Positions 5,819-13,962 of a DNA stretch of 19,643 nt are shown here, piece by piece. Source of the stretch: Stenotrophomonas sp. (GTDB lineage: Bacteria; Pseudomonadota; Gammaproteobacteria; Xanthomonadales; Xanthomonadaceae); contig DOKO01000058.1 of NCBI GenBank assembly GCA_003510825.1, forward strand, positions 1 to 19,643. Direction: 5' to 3'. The position numbers were made by a program, and so were the translations under genes. The notes under the pieces were generated by a model. The model had not been told where the DNA came from and searched no databases. It was given only the letters and a program-made list of their open reading frames with translations. How positions within the stretch are numbered: position 1 is the first letter of the stretch; every line of letters begins with the position of its first letter.

Positions 5819-8068
5819 CTACTCGGACAGGTAGCCCTGCTGCCTCCAGAATTTCATTGCGAACGCATCATCCCTCGCGAAGTGCGGGGCTTCCCCGCTC
5901 AGCAGGTCAGCATTCGCACTGCGCATTTCCCTCGCGCCACGCTTGTACAGACGCAGCGCGCCTGCCAGCTCAGTCCCTCCAATGGGATCGAGCTGAGTCG
6001 GAGCGTCCTCCAGGTCCTGGTCGGCCTTGTAGCAGATTCTTACGCGCTCAGTGCCGTCCATGCAGGTTTCAACGTCGAAGTAAAAGCTCTCGATCACACT
6101 CGTGCCGTCTGGCTGGTCCAGTTCGCGAGACAGGCGAAGTGTGGGCTCCACGGGATCCGGTCCCTGCTCCTGCTGGCGAAACGCCGCGTGGCAGTGACCG
6201 ACCCAGAATCCGCAACGGTCATCATCGTCATAGTTGTCGTAGGGTTTGCAGATCTCCAGCGCTAGAAGATCCCTGATCTCGCTCGCTGGAATGATCTCCG
6301 CGATCCAATGGCGGCTGGACGTCCCTTCCTGCAGGAATTTCCAGGCCTTCAGGACGAGTGCAACATGGGCGGGCGGGATCTCATGCGCTTCCACTCGCGT
6401 CCAATCGCTCTGGTCGCTGTTGACATCACTGCAGATGTACTTCCAGAGTCCCCAGCCAGTCTCGGGCGTTCGTCCCTTGAGGCGATCAATGATTCCGACA
6501 GATGTCTCAACCCGCTCCATGACGAAGCGTGCGCCGATGTTCCGTGTTGGGTCTTCCATCTGAATGATGTAGGCGGGGTCGCCAGCATCCTCGATGTCCA
6601 CTCGTACTTGCAGTGAGATGCCGTCACGATGGAAGTCATAGCCGCAGGTGTCCAGCGGAAGCATGTCCTCGGCGCAGATCCGCAGGAAGTTGTCTGGACT
6701 GACAGTGGCATCGCCAAACAGGTTCACTGTGCATAGCAGCGGGTCCGGTGCTGACAGGCCCTCCGCACGGATGACGCTCTTTCCGGCAGTGAGCCTTTCC
6801 AGCATGGCTCCCGCGTCCAATGACCAGACGCTGTCCGGATCCTCGGATTCACGTGTCAGGCAATCGGGTTCGATGAACTGCTCAATTTCATCCTCAATGA
6901 TGCCTTCGTCGTCCAACCGGCGCACGCACTGAACCGAGCCATCGAATTGCATCGAGTAGTCGGTCTGGATGAGAAGGGCTGCCTTGGTGCTTCCGACCAC
7001 GTGCAGTTCCCCGTGGTTGTAGTCGCCCCAACATAGTTCGCGGACCAGAAGGTTGCCGCCCACGCGGATTTCCTGCCCGCCGACGATGGCATTGGTTGTC
7101 GTCAGGTCGCCCGAGACAAGCAGCCCGCATGCCCCGTCGGTTTCAAGGCTGTGGACATGGCGTGCGATCTCTGCGTTGCCGCGTACCAGGATGAAGCGGG
7201 CGCACTGACCGGGATCGTCTTCGTGCCACGGGGCCAGCGGATCGTCGAGATCCAGTGTGTCCAGCCTGAGGTCACCCTCAACCAGAAGAACCAACTCATT
7301 CGCTTGGATGAGTCGCCCATCTGCATATATCGAGTCTTCTGGTATTTCTGCCGCGATGTCCTTGTACTGGACAGCCTTGAACGGGCATTCGGGAGCGAGC
7401 CTGTTGGCAATCTGCTGAACGGTCAGCGCGGGGAGTCGTCGCCTGACAGGAACGACTGCGCCCGTGGAGGTCACCCGAAGGAGCTGGAACGTGGTGAACT
7501 GGGCGATCGTCAGGAAGTGGGCCGGTGCGTCAACCAGCTGCAGCGAATCCAGTGGCGTGATACCGCCAAGCTCTGGGGACGAGGAGGGGGCATAACACTG
7601 CCCGACGCCCACCGGGCCAAGCTTCATGACCGCAGCTTCGAACAGTGGCTGGCCATCGGGCCCGATAAGGTCCAATGAATCGTCGGGAAGCCGGAAAGGA
7701 GAGGTCGCGCTTTGGTCGATGTCATCCGCTGACCCGGCGCCAGTCAGTCCCTTGCAATGGATTGCGCGCTTCAACAGGTCGATCCGACCGATGCCGTGCA
7801 ACGGGTGAGTGAAGTAGATGACGCCGAACGCTGAGTACGCGTAGGCCTGTGTGTCCTGCGGAGAAAGGTCTGGATCGTGCGCGAGCACCTGTTCCATCAC
7901 TGCCGCGAGATCCTGCGGATGACAGAGTTGGATTCGCCCGTCCCTGAACGTTGATCGCCCGCGGCGCATCAGCAGGCCGCGGATCGCGACGGGAAGGCAC
8001 TGATCGAGTGCCTTGATCTCCGCTTCGCTGAGTGGAGTAGAAGCAAGACTGCTGTCTGATGGCTGCAT
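5819..8068 (-). CDS. Large protein of unknown function, 749 aa, possibly T6SS-immunity-like N-terminus plus beta-solenoid-like middle
   Basis: ATG at 8068 with AGGA 7 bases upstream; the frame is open and unbroken to the TAG at 5819. No signal peptide or membrane segment. Residues 20-100 (FRDGRIQLCHPQDL, then AYAYSAFGVIYFTHPLHGIGR) resemble, by eye, the GAD-like/DUF1851 fold of Tdi1-type T6SS immunity proteins; this is tentative. Residues 265-400 alternate short beta-like stretches with repeated G-N/G-D turns (LVEGDLRL, LVRGNAEIARHV, LVSGDLTTT, IRVGGNLLV, LHVVGS), suggesting a small solenoid as in polymer-forming proteins. The rest is acidic, including DNYDDDDRCG. Codon use is visibly less GC-biased than in neighbouring genes, consistent with transfer. 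It is the main cargo between tRNA-Gly copies 2 and 3. No catalytic motif was recognised. Confidence 0.88.
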   Translation of the reverse strand: MQPSDSSLASTPLSEAEIKALDQCLPVAIRGLLMRRGRSTFRDGRIQLCHPQDLAAVMEQVLAHDPDLSPQDTQAYAYSAFGVIYFTHPLHGIGRIDLLKRAIHCKGLTGAGSADDIDQSATSPFRLPDDSLDLIGPDGQPLFEAAVMKLGPVGVGQCYAPSSSPELGGITPLDSLQLVDAPAHFLTIAQFTTFQLLRVTSTGAVVPVRRRLPALTVQQIANRLAPECPFKAVQYKDIAAEIPEDSIYADGRLIQANELVLLVEGDLRLDTLDLDDPLAPWHEDDPGQCARFILVRGNAEIARHVHSLETDGACGLLVSGDLTTTNAIVGGQEIRVGGNLLVRELCWGDYNHGELHVVGSTKAALLIQTDYSMQFDGSVQCVRRLDDEGIIEDEIEQFIEPDCLTRESEDPDSVWSLDAGAMLERLTAGKSVIRAEGLSAPDPLLCTVNLFGDATVSPDNFLRICAEDMLPLDTCGYDFHRDGISLQVRVDIEDAGDPAYIIQMEDPTRNIGARFVMERVETSVGIIDRLKGRTPETGWGLWKYICSDVNSDQSDWTRVEAHEIPPAHVALVLKAWKFLQEGTSSRHWIAEIIPASEIRDLLALEICKPYDNYDDDDRCGFWVGHCHAAFRQQEQGPDPVEPTLRLSRELDQPDGTSVIESFYFDVETCMDGTERVRICYKADQDLEDAPTQLDPIGGTELAGALRLYKRGAREMRSANADLLSGEAPHFARDDAFAMKFWRQQGYLSE

Positions 8069-8233
8069 GCGCGTTCCTGGAATGACGAGAGGCCTGTGAT
8101 GCCTCGTGCCAGGTACTTTCGGCGATCGACTCCGTCAGGGCCATGCAACTAGTCTGAAACGGGCGGCACTTGCCGGCGCTTTACAGTCCAGGGGCCGTGT
8201 AATGCTGGTTTCGCTCGGATCGACCGAGGGCCG

Positions 8234-8665
8234 TCAGTGCTTGGCTGAATGCCTCATCGTCCGCCAGGCGGCCACGAACGACACCCCTAAGGTCGCGATC
8301 AGCAGCGCCACATCCAGCAACAGCAACCACAGCAGGTGCGTGCCGTAGACCGGCGATTGGTGCATCGCGCCCATCGCGAACGGTACCGACCACGTCAGCA
8401 GCAGCGCGAAGGCGATCAGCAGGCGCAGCCAGAGCCGACGCCATCGCCATGGGCGCACGATCAGCATGGCAACCGCGATTTCGACCGTGCTCATCAAAGC
8501 GAACGTAACAACCTTGCCGGTGGCATAGGGCTGGGGCGCGTCTGGATCGAGACTGCGCTGCAGCCAGTAGTCATGCTGGGCACCGGCATGAAGCAGCGCG
8601 GCCATCACCGCCAGCCAGATCACGGCTGCCGCCAGGCAATACAAGCGAGTGCTGCGATCACTCAT
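8234..8665 (-). CDS. Small integral membrane protein, 143 aa, unknown function
   Basis: ATG at 8665 (MSDRSTRLYCLAAAVIWLAV) with AAGGAG about 8 bases upstream. The open frame reaches further, but that region lies inside the neighbouring gene. Four hydrophobic helices are visible: about 8-25, 45-66, 76-92 and 102-125, with a basic WRWRRLWLR loop between the second and third and a basic C-terminus. This is a DUF-type membrane protein I cannot name. Its start overlaps the end of the upstream membrane-protein gene by 8 bases, so translation is probably coupled and the two proteins may work together. A broken paralogue lies on the other side of the 749-aa gene. Confidence 0.82.
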   Translation of the reverse strand: MSDRSTRLYCLAAAVIWLAVMAALLHAGAQHDYWLQRSLDPDAPQPYATGKVVTFALMSTVEIAVAMLIVRPWRWRRLWLRLLIAFALLLTWSVPFAMGAMHQSPVYGTHLLWLLLLDVALLIATLGVSFVAAWRTMRHSAKH

Positions 8666-9062
8666 GCGCGGGCTCCTTGCGCGTGCCGCAGGTGGTGGTG
8701 CGCGCAGCGAAGCGCATGCTTGCGGCGATCGCAGCCAGTGCAAGCACGCCTGGCCCGACGGTGAAGTACACCATGCGCAGCGGGTTGCTGTGCATCAGCG
8801 TCCACGTCGCGAATGCGAGCGGGATGGCCAGCACCAGCAATTTCGCTGCCAACGGCCGCAGTACGGCGATCAACGGCTGCGCGCCGAGGAACAGCACGAA
8901 CGCGTAGTACTGCGCGAGGCCCAGGCCGATGTTGCCGTGCGAGCTGAAACCGACATGGTCGCGATACCAGTTCATGCCCAGCGGCATCAGCGTCCAATAG
9001 AGCGCGCCCACCAGCATGTGCAGCAGCAGGGAGATCAGCAGGGATTTGCCGTGCAGGAACAT
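8658..9062 (-). CDS. Small integral membrane protein, 134 aa, unknown function
   Basis: ATG at 9062 (MFLHGKSLLISLLLHMLVGAL) chosen over the upstream in-frame start because it begins the hydrophobic N-terminal helix. Helices are visible at about 7-25, 45-62, 69-86 and 96-113; the tail (ARTTTCGTRKEP) is basic and cytoplasmic by the positive-inside rule. A conserved-looking polar loop, NWYRDHVGFSSHGNIG, follows the first helix. It is the first gene of a two-gene unit with the 143-aa membrane protein (8-base overlap) and begins about 130 bases from tRNA-Gly copy 3. Function unknown. Confidence 0.78.
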   Translation of the reverse strand: MFLHGKSLLISLLLHMLVGALYWTLMPLGMNWYRDHVGFSSHGNIGLGLAQYYAFVLFLGAQPLIAVLRPLAAKLLVLAIPLAFATWTLMHSNPLRMVYFTVGPGVLALAAIAASMRFAARTTTCGTRKEPAHE

Positions 9063-9131
9063 GGGCCGAGGCGTCCGGGCGGGGCAGGGTACCCCACCGC
9101 GCACGGCCCGGATCGCGGTGCGTGAAGACTG

Positions 9132-9160
9132 TTGACGGCGTGAAGGAATTTGGACACAAT
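9132..9160 (+). promoter_or_regulatory. Promoter of tRNA-Gly copy 3
   Basis: TTGACG (9132-9137), a 17-base spacer and CACAAT (9155-9160), followed by the same 31-base leader as copy 2. Confidence 0.7.
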
Positions 9161-9161
9161 A

Positions 9162-9268
<107 letters not shown>

Positions 9269-9275
9269 GATTCTA

Positions 9276-9302
9276 CAGGGCCCCGGTAGGGGCCTTGTTT
9301 TT
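9276..9302 (+). terminator. Intrinsic terminator of tRNA-Gly copy 3
   Basis: CAGGGCCCC-GGTA-GGGGCCTTG, a 9-bp stem with one G.T pair, followed by TTTTT. Confidence 0.85.
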
Positions 9303-9410
9303 CTCCCGCCTCGGTAAGGCGGGGCACGTTGAGCCACAAGGCTTTGCGCGCAGTCAGAAAGGTGAAATCGCTGGTGTGTGTTCCGGATTTCCGGTACCAT
9401 GGCGGCTTAC

Positions 9411-9486
<76 letters not shown>

Positions 9487-9551
9487 GTTTCGACAGGCCC
9501 CATCGCGGGGTTTTGTCATGTCAGGGGCATCGTTCCTGGCCGTAGTACGTT

Positions 9552-9625
9552 GGCCTCATGGCAGAGTGGCTATGCACCGGATTGCAAATCCGTTTACAGC
9601 GGTTCGATTCCGCTTGAGGCCTCCA
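9552..9625 (+). tRNA. tRNA-Cys(GCA)
   Basis: 74 bases with encoded CCA. The acceptor stem GGCCTCA/TGAGGCC, the anticodon arm CGGAT-TGCAAAT-CCG with anticodon GCA, and the T-arm GCGG-TTCGATT-CCGC are all clear. Its position after tRNA-Gly(GCC) matches the glyW-cysT order of E. coli. Confidence 0.97.
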
Positions 9626-9629
9626 ATTG

Positions 9630-9660
9630 AAAAGCCCTGACTCCGGTCAGGGCTTTTTCT
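9630..9660 (+). terminator. Intrinsic terminator after tRNA-Cys
   Basis: AAAAGCCCTGA-CTCCGG-TCAGGGCTTTT followed by TCTTT: an 11-bp perfect stem plus T-run, starting 5 bases after the tRNA. It can also serve the convergent zinc-ribbon gene. Confidence 0.9.
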
Positions 9661-9691
9661 TTGGGCGACGCCCGGGATCACGCTGCAGCGC

Positions 9692-9997
9692 TCAGCTCGC
9701 CGGAGGACGCGCACCGCAGTTGCGGCAGGCATAGGTGAAGAAGACCACGGCGAACGCATCGCGCGGGTTCTTGTAGTAGCGCTCCCCGCACCTGGGGCAG
9801 GGCGCCATTGTGATCCGCCGATTCAACACCAACAGCCCCACCGTCCAGACAACGACCAGGGCCAACTCTGCCTCTGGTCGACCCGTGTCACTCACCAGAG
9901 GGAAGGCAAGCACACCCGCCAAGCCCCAGACAACAGGTACGATGAGGCGGCGGCGCAGGCTGCGCCATGGTCGACGTTCGGAAGTGTCCTTTTCCAT
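9692..9997 (-). CDS. Zinc-ribbon membrane protein, 101 aa
   Basis: ATG at 9997 (MEKDTSERRPWRSLRRRL); a GTG 11 codons upstream is the alternative and neither has a clear Shine-Dalgarno sequence. Two hydrophobic helices, about 18-35 and 43-58, form a hairpin in the membrane. They are followed by a C-terminal zinc ribbon: C67-P-R-C70 and C91-R-N-C94, separated by 20 residues, which would sit on the cytoplasmic side given the basic N-terminus. No catalytic residues are seen. Function unknown; possibly a small membrane adaptor. It ends about 30 bases from the tRNA-Cys terminator, with which it converges. Confidence 0.75.
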   Translation of the reverse strand: MEKDTSERRPWRSLRRRLIVPVVWGLAGVLAFPLVSDTGRPEAELALVVVWTVGLLVLNRRITMAPCPRCGERYYKNPRDAFAVVFFTYACRNCGARPPAS

Positions 9998-10132
9998 GCG
10001 GTGTTCGCGACGTTTTCGATGGGTCCCCACAGCGTACAGGGAAGTGCGCCATCAGCCCCCCTGCCAAACCGCACTGCTGGCCCGCAGACGCCCCTGCTAA
10101 CGTCCGCCATCACTCAGGAAGAGGGGCAGGCA

Positions 10133-10699
10133 GTGCGCGCGTTGGCAATCCGGCAGGCAATCTACCTTCCCCTCGGCGCGATGTTCGCCGCAATCGCTTT
10201 CGGCTTCACCGTGCCCGGCTACAGCTCGCTCTCGCAGCACCTCAGCGAGATGGGCCTGATGCCGGGCCTGCCGGCCAACATGTTGACGGCCTGCATCGCG
10301 GTCAATGGCGCGGCCATCATCGTCTTCAGTCTTGCGCTTCTGGCCTGGGGCCAACGCTTCGCACTCACCGCGCTCACCTCCACACTGTTCGGCGTGGCCA
10401 TGCTCAGCAACGGGGTGTTCACCACGGGCAGCCCGCTGCACGGCATGTACTCCATCGGCATCTTTTCCATCCTGACGCCGCTGTTGTTCCTGGTTGAACT
10501 CGGTGCCGATGCCTCCAGGCGCATCGCTTGGGTGGCGCGCGCCACGTCGCTGCTGGGCATGGCCTATCTCTGGTTGATGCTGTCCGGCTTCGATCCGCAG
10601 CCCTGGCACGGGCTGACCCAGCGCATCGCGTTGTTGCCGGCATTTGGCTGGTATACGTTTGCCGCGCTTGAACTGAGACGGGTGTCCGGGAACGCCTGA
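10133..10699 (+). CDS. DUF998-type integral membrane protein, 188 aa
   Basis: GTG at 10133 (VRALAIRQAIYLPLGAMF) with GAGG 8 bases upstream; the frame is open to 10001 but the upstream part is low-complexity and overlaps the leader of the divergent gene. Six hydrophobic helices run through the protein, and the pattern FGFTVPGYSSLSQHLSEMG, with PGYSSLSQHLSEMG right after the first helix, is the usual DUF998 hallmark (helix, then a [PG]-x-[YH]-S-x-x-S-x-x-x-S-x-x-[GA] loop). FTTGSPLHGMYS fits the second conserved loop. No function is established for most DUF998 members. The next gene starts 26 bases downstream, so they may share a transcript. Confidence 0.8.
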   Translation: MRALAIRQAIYLPLGAMFAAIAFGFTVPGYSSLSQHLSEMGLMPGLPANMLTACIAVNGAAIIVFSLALLAWGQRFALTALTSTLFGVAMLSNGVFTTGSPLHGMYSIGIFSILTPLLFLVELGADASRRIAWVARATSLLGMAYLWLMLSGFDPQPWHGLTQRIALLPAFGWYTFAALELRRVSGNA

Positions 10700-10724
10700 T
10701 GCCGTGTCTGGTTACACTCGGGGC

Positions 10725-11666
10725 ATGAACCAGATCGACAACTTCCGCGGCGCACTGCTCGGACTGGCCTGCGGCGATGCCGTCGGCACCACGGTGGAGT
10801 TCAAGCCGCGCGGCAGTTTCACGCCGCTCACCGACATGGTCGGCGGTGGCCCGTTCAATCTGAAGCTGGGGCAGTGGACCGACGACACCTCGATGGCGAT
10901 GTGCCTGGCCGAAAGCCTGGTGCGTTGCGATGAGTTCGACCCACGCGACCAGATGACCCGCTATGCCAACTGGTATCGCAACGGTTACTGGAGCGCGACC
11001 GGTGAGTGCTTCGACATCGGCATGGCCACGCGCGCGGCCATCGACCAGTTCCTGCTCAGCGGGCAGCCGCTGTCGGGCAATGAAGACCCGCGCAGTGCCG
11101 GCAATGGCTCGATCATGCGCCTGGCGCCGGTGGTGCTGCGCTATGCCGGAACGCCGGAACTGCCTGCGATGGCCGAGCTGAGTTCGCGAACCACCCATGC
11201 CACGCGCGAATGCCTGGATGCATGCCGCTTGCTGGCAGCCGCGATCGAGCGTGCGCTGGATGGGCAATCGAAGCAGGCCGTGCTGGATCTACGCGACATC
11301 CCGGTGCAGGGCGAGCGCCTGCAGCAGATCGCCGCTGGGCACTACCAGCAGGCAAGCCGTGAGCAGATCCGCGGCAGCGGCTATGTGGTGGACAGCCTGG
11401 AGGCGGCGTTCTGGTGCTTCCACCGGCACGACACGTTCGCCGCTGCGGTACTGGAAGCGGCCAATCTTGGCGACGATGCCGATACGACCGCAGCGGTGCT
11501 CGGCCAGTTGGCCGGTGCGTTCCACGGTGCGGCCGGCATCCCCGCGCACTGGCTGCAGGTGCTGGCCATGCGCGCGGAAATCCAGGTGCTGGCAGACGCG
11601 TTGTGTGAACGGAACCGGGTTGCACGGGCTGGCGGGGTCTTTGCCGTTGCCAGGGAACCGTCGTAG
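10725..11666 (+). CDS. ADP-ribosylglycohydrolase family protein (DraG-like)
   Basis: 313 aa from the ATG at 10725 (MNQIDNFRGALLGLACGD); a GTG 7 codons earlier is possible. The dinuclear-Mg fold is complete: LLGLACGDAVG at the N-terminus, the metal ligands T52-D53-D54 in QWTDDTSMA, the GNGSIMRLAP motif near residue 127, and the C-terminal NLGDDADTTAAVLGQLAG with D251, D253 and T254 as the remaining ligands. The family removes ADP-ribose from proteins (DraG on nitrogenase reductase) or from other molecules. No nitrogenase, DraT or ADP-ribosyltransferase gene is nearby, so the substrate is unknown. The following DUF4124 gene starts 44 bases after the stop and has its own ribosome binding site. 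Confidence 0.92.
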   Translation: MNQIDNFRGALLGLACGDAVGTTVEFKPRGSFTPLTDMVGGGPFNLKLGQWTDDTSMAMCLAESLVRCDEFDPRDQMTRYANWYRNGYWSATGECFDIGMATRAAIDQFLLSGQPLSGNEDPRSAGNGSIMRLAPVVLRYAGTPELPAMAELSSRTTHATRECLDACRLLAAAIERALDGQSKQAVLDLRDIPVQGERLQQIAAGHYQQASREQIRGSGYVVDSLEAAFWCFHRHDTFAAAVLEAANLGDDADTTAAVLGQLAGAFHGAAGIPAHWLQVLAMRAEIQVLADALCERNRVARAGGVFAVAREPS

Positions 11667-11710
11667 CGTATGAGCCAGCGGGCCGACTCGGCCACGGACA
11701 GGAGGTCTGG

Positions 11711-12277
11711 ATGAACGCGAAATTCGGGATGGGCCTGGTGCTGTTGTTGCTGGCACCGGTGGCGTCTGCGCAGGTTTACAAGTGCAAGGGCGCGTCGGGT
11801 GAGACAGTCTATTCGCAGGACCCGTGCGGCGCTGGCAGCGAGCCGATGAAGCTGCGCTCGAACCGCGCCGCATCCGAGAGCGCTGGCGAGGCATCCAATC
11901 GCGCGGCGGTGTATCGCACCACGGGCATGAGCGATGCGGGCATCGCCGAGCGCAACTGCCTGCAGGGGGAGCAGACGCGCATCTATGGGCCGCTTGAAGC
12001 GCGTACGCAGGCCGTCAACCGGCAGGTCGCCGAGCTGGATCGACAGTTGGCAGCCGCCCGCAGCGCACCTGCGGAGGCCAGCAGCCCGCTGTCCAATGCC
12101 ACGCTCGAATCGGGTATCCGTGCTCAGATATCCAGCCTGCAGCAGTCGCTGAGTTCTGAACGTGTTGCCGCCGATGCGCAGATGTCCACGGCGCGCGAGC
12201 GCTGTGCGTCCGCACGCCGCGATCAGGAAGGGCGCGTGCAGCAGCAGTACGCCGCGCCAGCATCCACGGCGTACTGA
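11711..12277 (+). CDS. Exported DUF4124 domain-containing protein, 188 aa
   Basis: ATG at 11711 with AGGAGG 7-8 bases upstream. A clear signal peptide (MNAKFGMGLVLLLLAPVASA) is probably cut after residue 20. The mature N-terminus is the DUF4124 motif, VYKCKGASGETVYSQDPC (residues 22-39), whose two cysteines probably form a disulfide in the periplasm. After a Ser/Ala-rich linker, residues about 95-155 (EARTQAVNRQVAELDRQLAA and the ISSLQQSLSSERVAADAQM part) look like coiled coil. DUF4124 proteins are common periplasmic proteins of Xanthomonadaceae and other proteobacteria with no settled function. It converges on the thioesterase gene, with 33 bases between the stops and no strong terminator seen. 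Confidence 0.88.
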   Translation: MNAKFGMGLVLLLLAPVASAQVYKCKGASGETVYSQDPCGAGSEPMKLRSNRAASESAGEASNRAAVYRTTGMSDAGIAERNCLQGEQTRIYGPLEARTQAVNRQVAELDRQLAAARSAPAEASSPLSNATLESGIRAQISSLQQSLSSERVAADAQMSTARERCASARRDQEGRVQQQYAAPASTAY

Positions 12278-12310
12278 TCCATGCAGCCGTCTGTCGCCGG
12301 ACGTGCTCCC

Positions 12311-12739
12311 TCAGCCGCGCAGCGACGACTTCGCTGAAAGCTTCTGCAGGAAGCGCGCGCTGTCGATGATCGCGCGACGGTGCAGGCCTTCACCGATCAA
12401 TCCGCCTTCGTCCTCGCAGCGCACCTTGAACAGGAGGGTGCGCCCTTCGATGGCGACCAGCTCCACCTGCGCGGTCACCCGCATGCCCTGCGGCGTGGCC
12501 GCGACATGGCTGACATCGACGTGCGTACCGACCGTTGCCTGCCCGGTTTCGAGATACGGGGCCAGGCCCTGGATGCAGGTCTGTTCGATGAAGCCGATCA
12601 TCATTGCGGTGGCGAACACCGGTGGCATGCCGACGAAGCCGGGCCAGTCCGGCGCCACGTTCGGTACCAGTTGATGCGCTGCGACCACCTGGGACGCCTC
12701 GAAGTGCAGGCCTGGCTGCAGGGAAACAGTCGTCGTCAT
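12311..12739 (-). CDS. Thioesterase family protein of the FlK-like hotdog type
   Basis: 142 aa from the ATG at 12739, which overlaps the TGA of the methyltransferase gene (ATGA). A single hotdog domain: PPVFATAMMIGFIEQTC is the central helix with the candidate acidic residue, GTHVDVSHVAATPQG the beta strand with conserved His, and the end GLIGEGLHRRAIIDSARF matches the G-x-G-x-H-x-R-x-I-[ID]-x-x-[RK]-[FL] pattern of the fluoroacetyl-CoA thioesterase-like family. These enzymes hydrolyse acyl-CoA thioesters; the substrate here is unknown, and fluoroacetate resistance should not be assumed. It is the third gene of a MarR-methyltransferase-thioesterase unit. Confidence 0.87.
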   Translation of the reverse strand: MTTTVSLQPGLHFEASQVVAAHQLVPNVAPDWPGFVGMPPVFATAMMIGFIEQTCIQGLAPYLETGQATVGTHVDVSHVAATPQGMRVTAQVELVAIEGRTLLFKVRCEDEGGLIGEGLHRRAIIDSARFLQKLSAKSSLRG

Positions 12740-13488
12740 AGCCGTCCAATCCGCATGTTGATGGGCCAGAAGATCGCTCGGCGCCGCTGCGGGTCGCCCC
12801 ACTGCGCGGCCAACGCTTCCGCGTAGGCCTGCAGCATCGGTTGCTGTCCGGCTTCGCGCGCGCGTCGCACCGCCGACCAGGTCCCGAAGTAGCCGAGGGT
12901 ATCGGCGAGGGTCCAGTTGCGTTCGATGGCCAGGGGTGGGTAATCGAACTCGGCGAAAGGAAACTCCAGTTCCGCATAGCCACTGTCGACCTGGCGGCGT
13001 TCGGCCGGCCAGTACGCGCCGAGGGCATCGGCGTAGAAGCGGGCGAAGCGCGGCTGCAGGTCGGGCTCCATCTGCGGCGTGGCGTAGCTGATGAGTGCGA
13101 TGACCGCCCCCGGAGCCGCCACCTGGTGCACCTGCGCGTAGAACGCCGGCAGGTCGAACCAGTGCGCGGCCTGCGCGACGGTGATGAGGTTGGCGCTGCC
13201 GGGTGCCACGGGCAGGTGTTCGGCCGAGGCCTGCTGGTAGCTGACGCCCGCCGCCGGGGCGGCGTTGTGCAGCTGGTCGGCGCTGGAGTCCAGGCCCACG
13301 ACCGAATTGAAGTGCCGGGCGAGCAGGCGGGTGAGCTGGCCGGTGCCGCAGCCTACGTCCACGGCCAGCGCGTGCGTGCTGCAGGCCCGCGCCAGGAAGT
13401 CGGCGAGGGCAGGCGGGTAGTCGGGGCGATGTGCGGCGTAGGCGCTGCCGCCTGCGTCGAACCAGTTGGTGGGAGTGGCGGTACTCAT
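12736..13488 (-). CDS. Class I SAM-dependent methyltransferase, 250 aa
   Basis: ATG at 13488 (MSTATPTNWFDAGGSAYAAH), overlapping the TGA of the MarR gene by ATGA; a longer open frame upstream belongs to other genes. The N-terminal FDAGGSAYAAHRPDYPPAL is typical of the UbiE/Methyltransf_11 trans-aconitate methyltransferase-like group. Motif I is VDVGCGTGQ (residues 43-51), the acidic motif II end is GLDSSADQL, and the motif post I/III region has ASAEHLPVAPGSANLITVAQAAHWFD. The C-terminal half (QVDSGYAELEFPFAEFDYPP) fits the YafE/Crg1-like small-molecule methyltransferases. The substrate is unknown. Translational coupling at both ends places it in one operon with the MarR regulator and the thioesterase. 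Confidence 0.92.
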   Translation of the reverse strand: MSTATPTNWFDAGGSAYAAHRPDYPPALADFLARACSTHALAVDVGCGTGQLTRLLARHFNSVVGLDSSADQLHNAAPAAGVSYQQASAEHLPVAPGSANLITVAQAAHWFDLPAFYAQVHQVAAPGAVIALISYATPQMEPDLQPRFARFYADALGAYWPAERRQVDSGYAELEFPFAEFDYPPLAIERNWTLADTLGYFGTWSAVRRAREAGQQPMLQAYAEALAAQWGDPQRRRAIFWPINMRIGRL

Positions 13489-13952
13489 CGATGCAGTCCT
13501 CGCACTTCGGTCAGGCGCGCGGCGAAGCCTTTGTGTTCCAGTGCCGATGCCGTGGCCTCCAATACGTCCAGCAGGGGGTGGCCGATCTCCGCCTCCAGCG
13601 TGCCGATCGCCTCGAACACCAGCGACCAGTGCGGCTCCAGCCGGCGCAGCAGTGCGCGACCGTCGGCGGTGAAAGCCAGCGCGCTCTTGCGTGCGTCCTC
13701 GGCCATCGGCAGGCGTTCGAGCAGGCCCTGCTGGATCATCAGGCCGACGGTCTGGCTGATCGCGCCCTGGGTGAGGCGGCTGGCGTCGGTGATCTCGCCT
13801 ACGGTGCGGGCGCCACCGGCAATGGCGCGCATCACCGGGGTGTAGCGCGCGCGGTAGTCCAGGCCCATGTCCCGGTAGACCGTTTCGGCCCCCTGGTCCA
13901 CGAGTTCGGCGGTGTAGCGGAGCAGTTCGCCCAGTCCGGCAGTTCGTTTCAT
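13485..13952 (-). CDS. MarR-family transcriptional regulator
   Basis: 155 aa from the ATG at 13952 (MKRTAGLGELLRYTAELVDQ); a TTG three codons earlier is the alternative, and there is no strong Shine-Dalgarno sequence for either. The winged HTH spans about residues 40-105: ITDASRLTQGAISQTVGLMIQQGLLER is the helix-turn-helix (LTQGAISQTVGLMIQQGLLE), and the wing is MAEDARKSALAFTADGRALL, where D-x-R is the MarR signature. N- and C-terminal helices would form the dimer interface. A perfect 20-bp palindrome lies 11 bases upstream over the promoter, so it probably represses its own operon. Its stop overlaps the methyltransferase start (ATGA). Confidence 0.93.
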   Translation of the reverse strand: MKRTAGLGELLRYTAELVDQGAETVYRDMGLDYRARYTPVMRAIAGGARTVGEITDASRLTQGAISQTVGLMIQQGLLERLPMAEDARKSALAFTADGRALLRRLEPHWSLVFEAIGTLEAEIGHPLLDVLEATASALEHKGFAARLTEVRGLHR

Positions 13953-13962
13953 AAGAGGCAAT

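Noticed and set aside
9488..9514. Strong terminator between tRNA-Gly copy 4 and tRNA-Cys
   Set aside because: Only four G-C pairs plus weak G.T extensions and a four-base T-run, so it is at most an attenuator; co-transcription of the two tRNAs is preferred.
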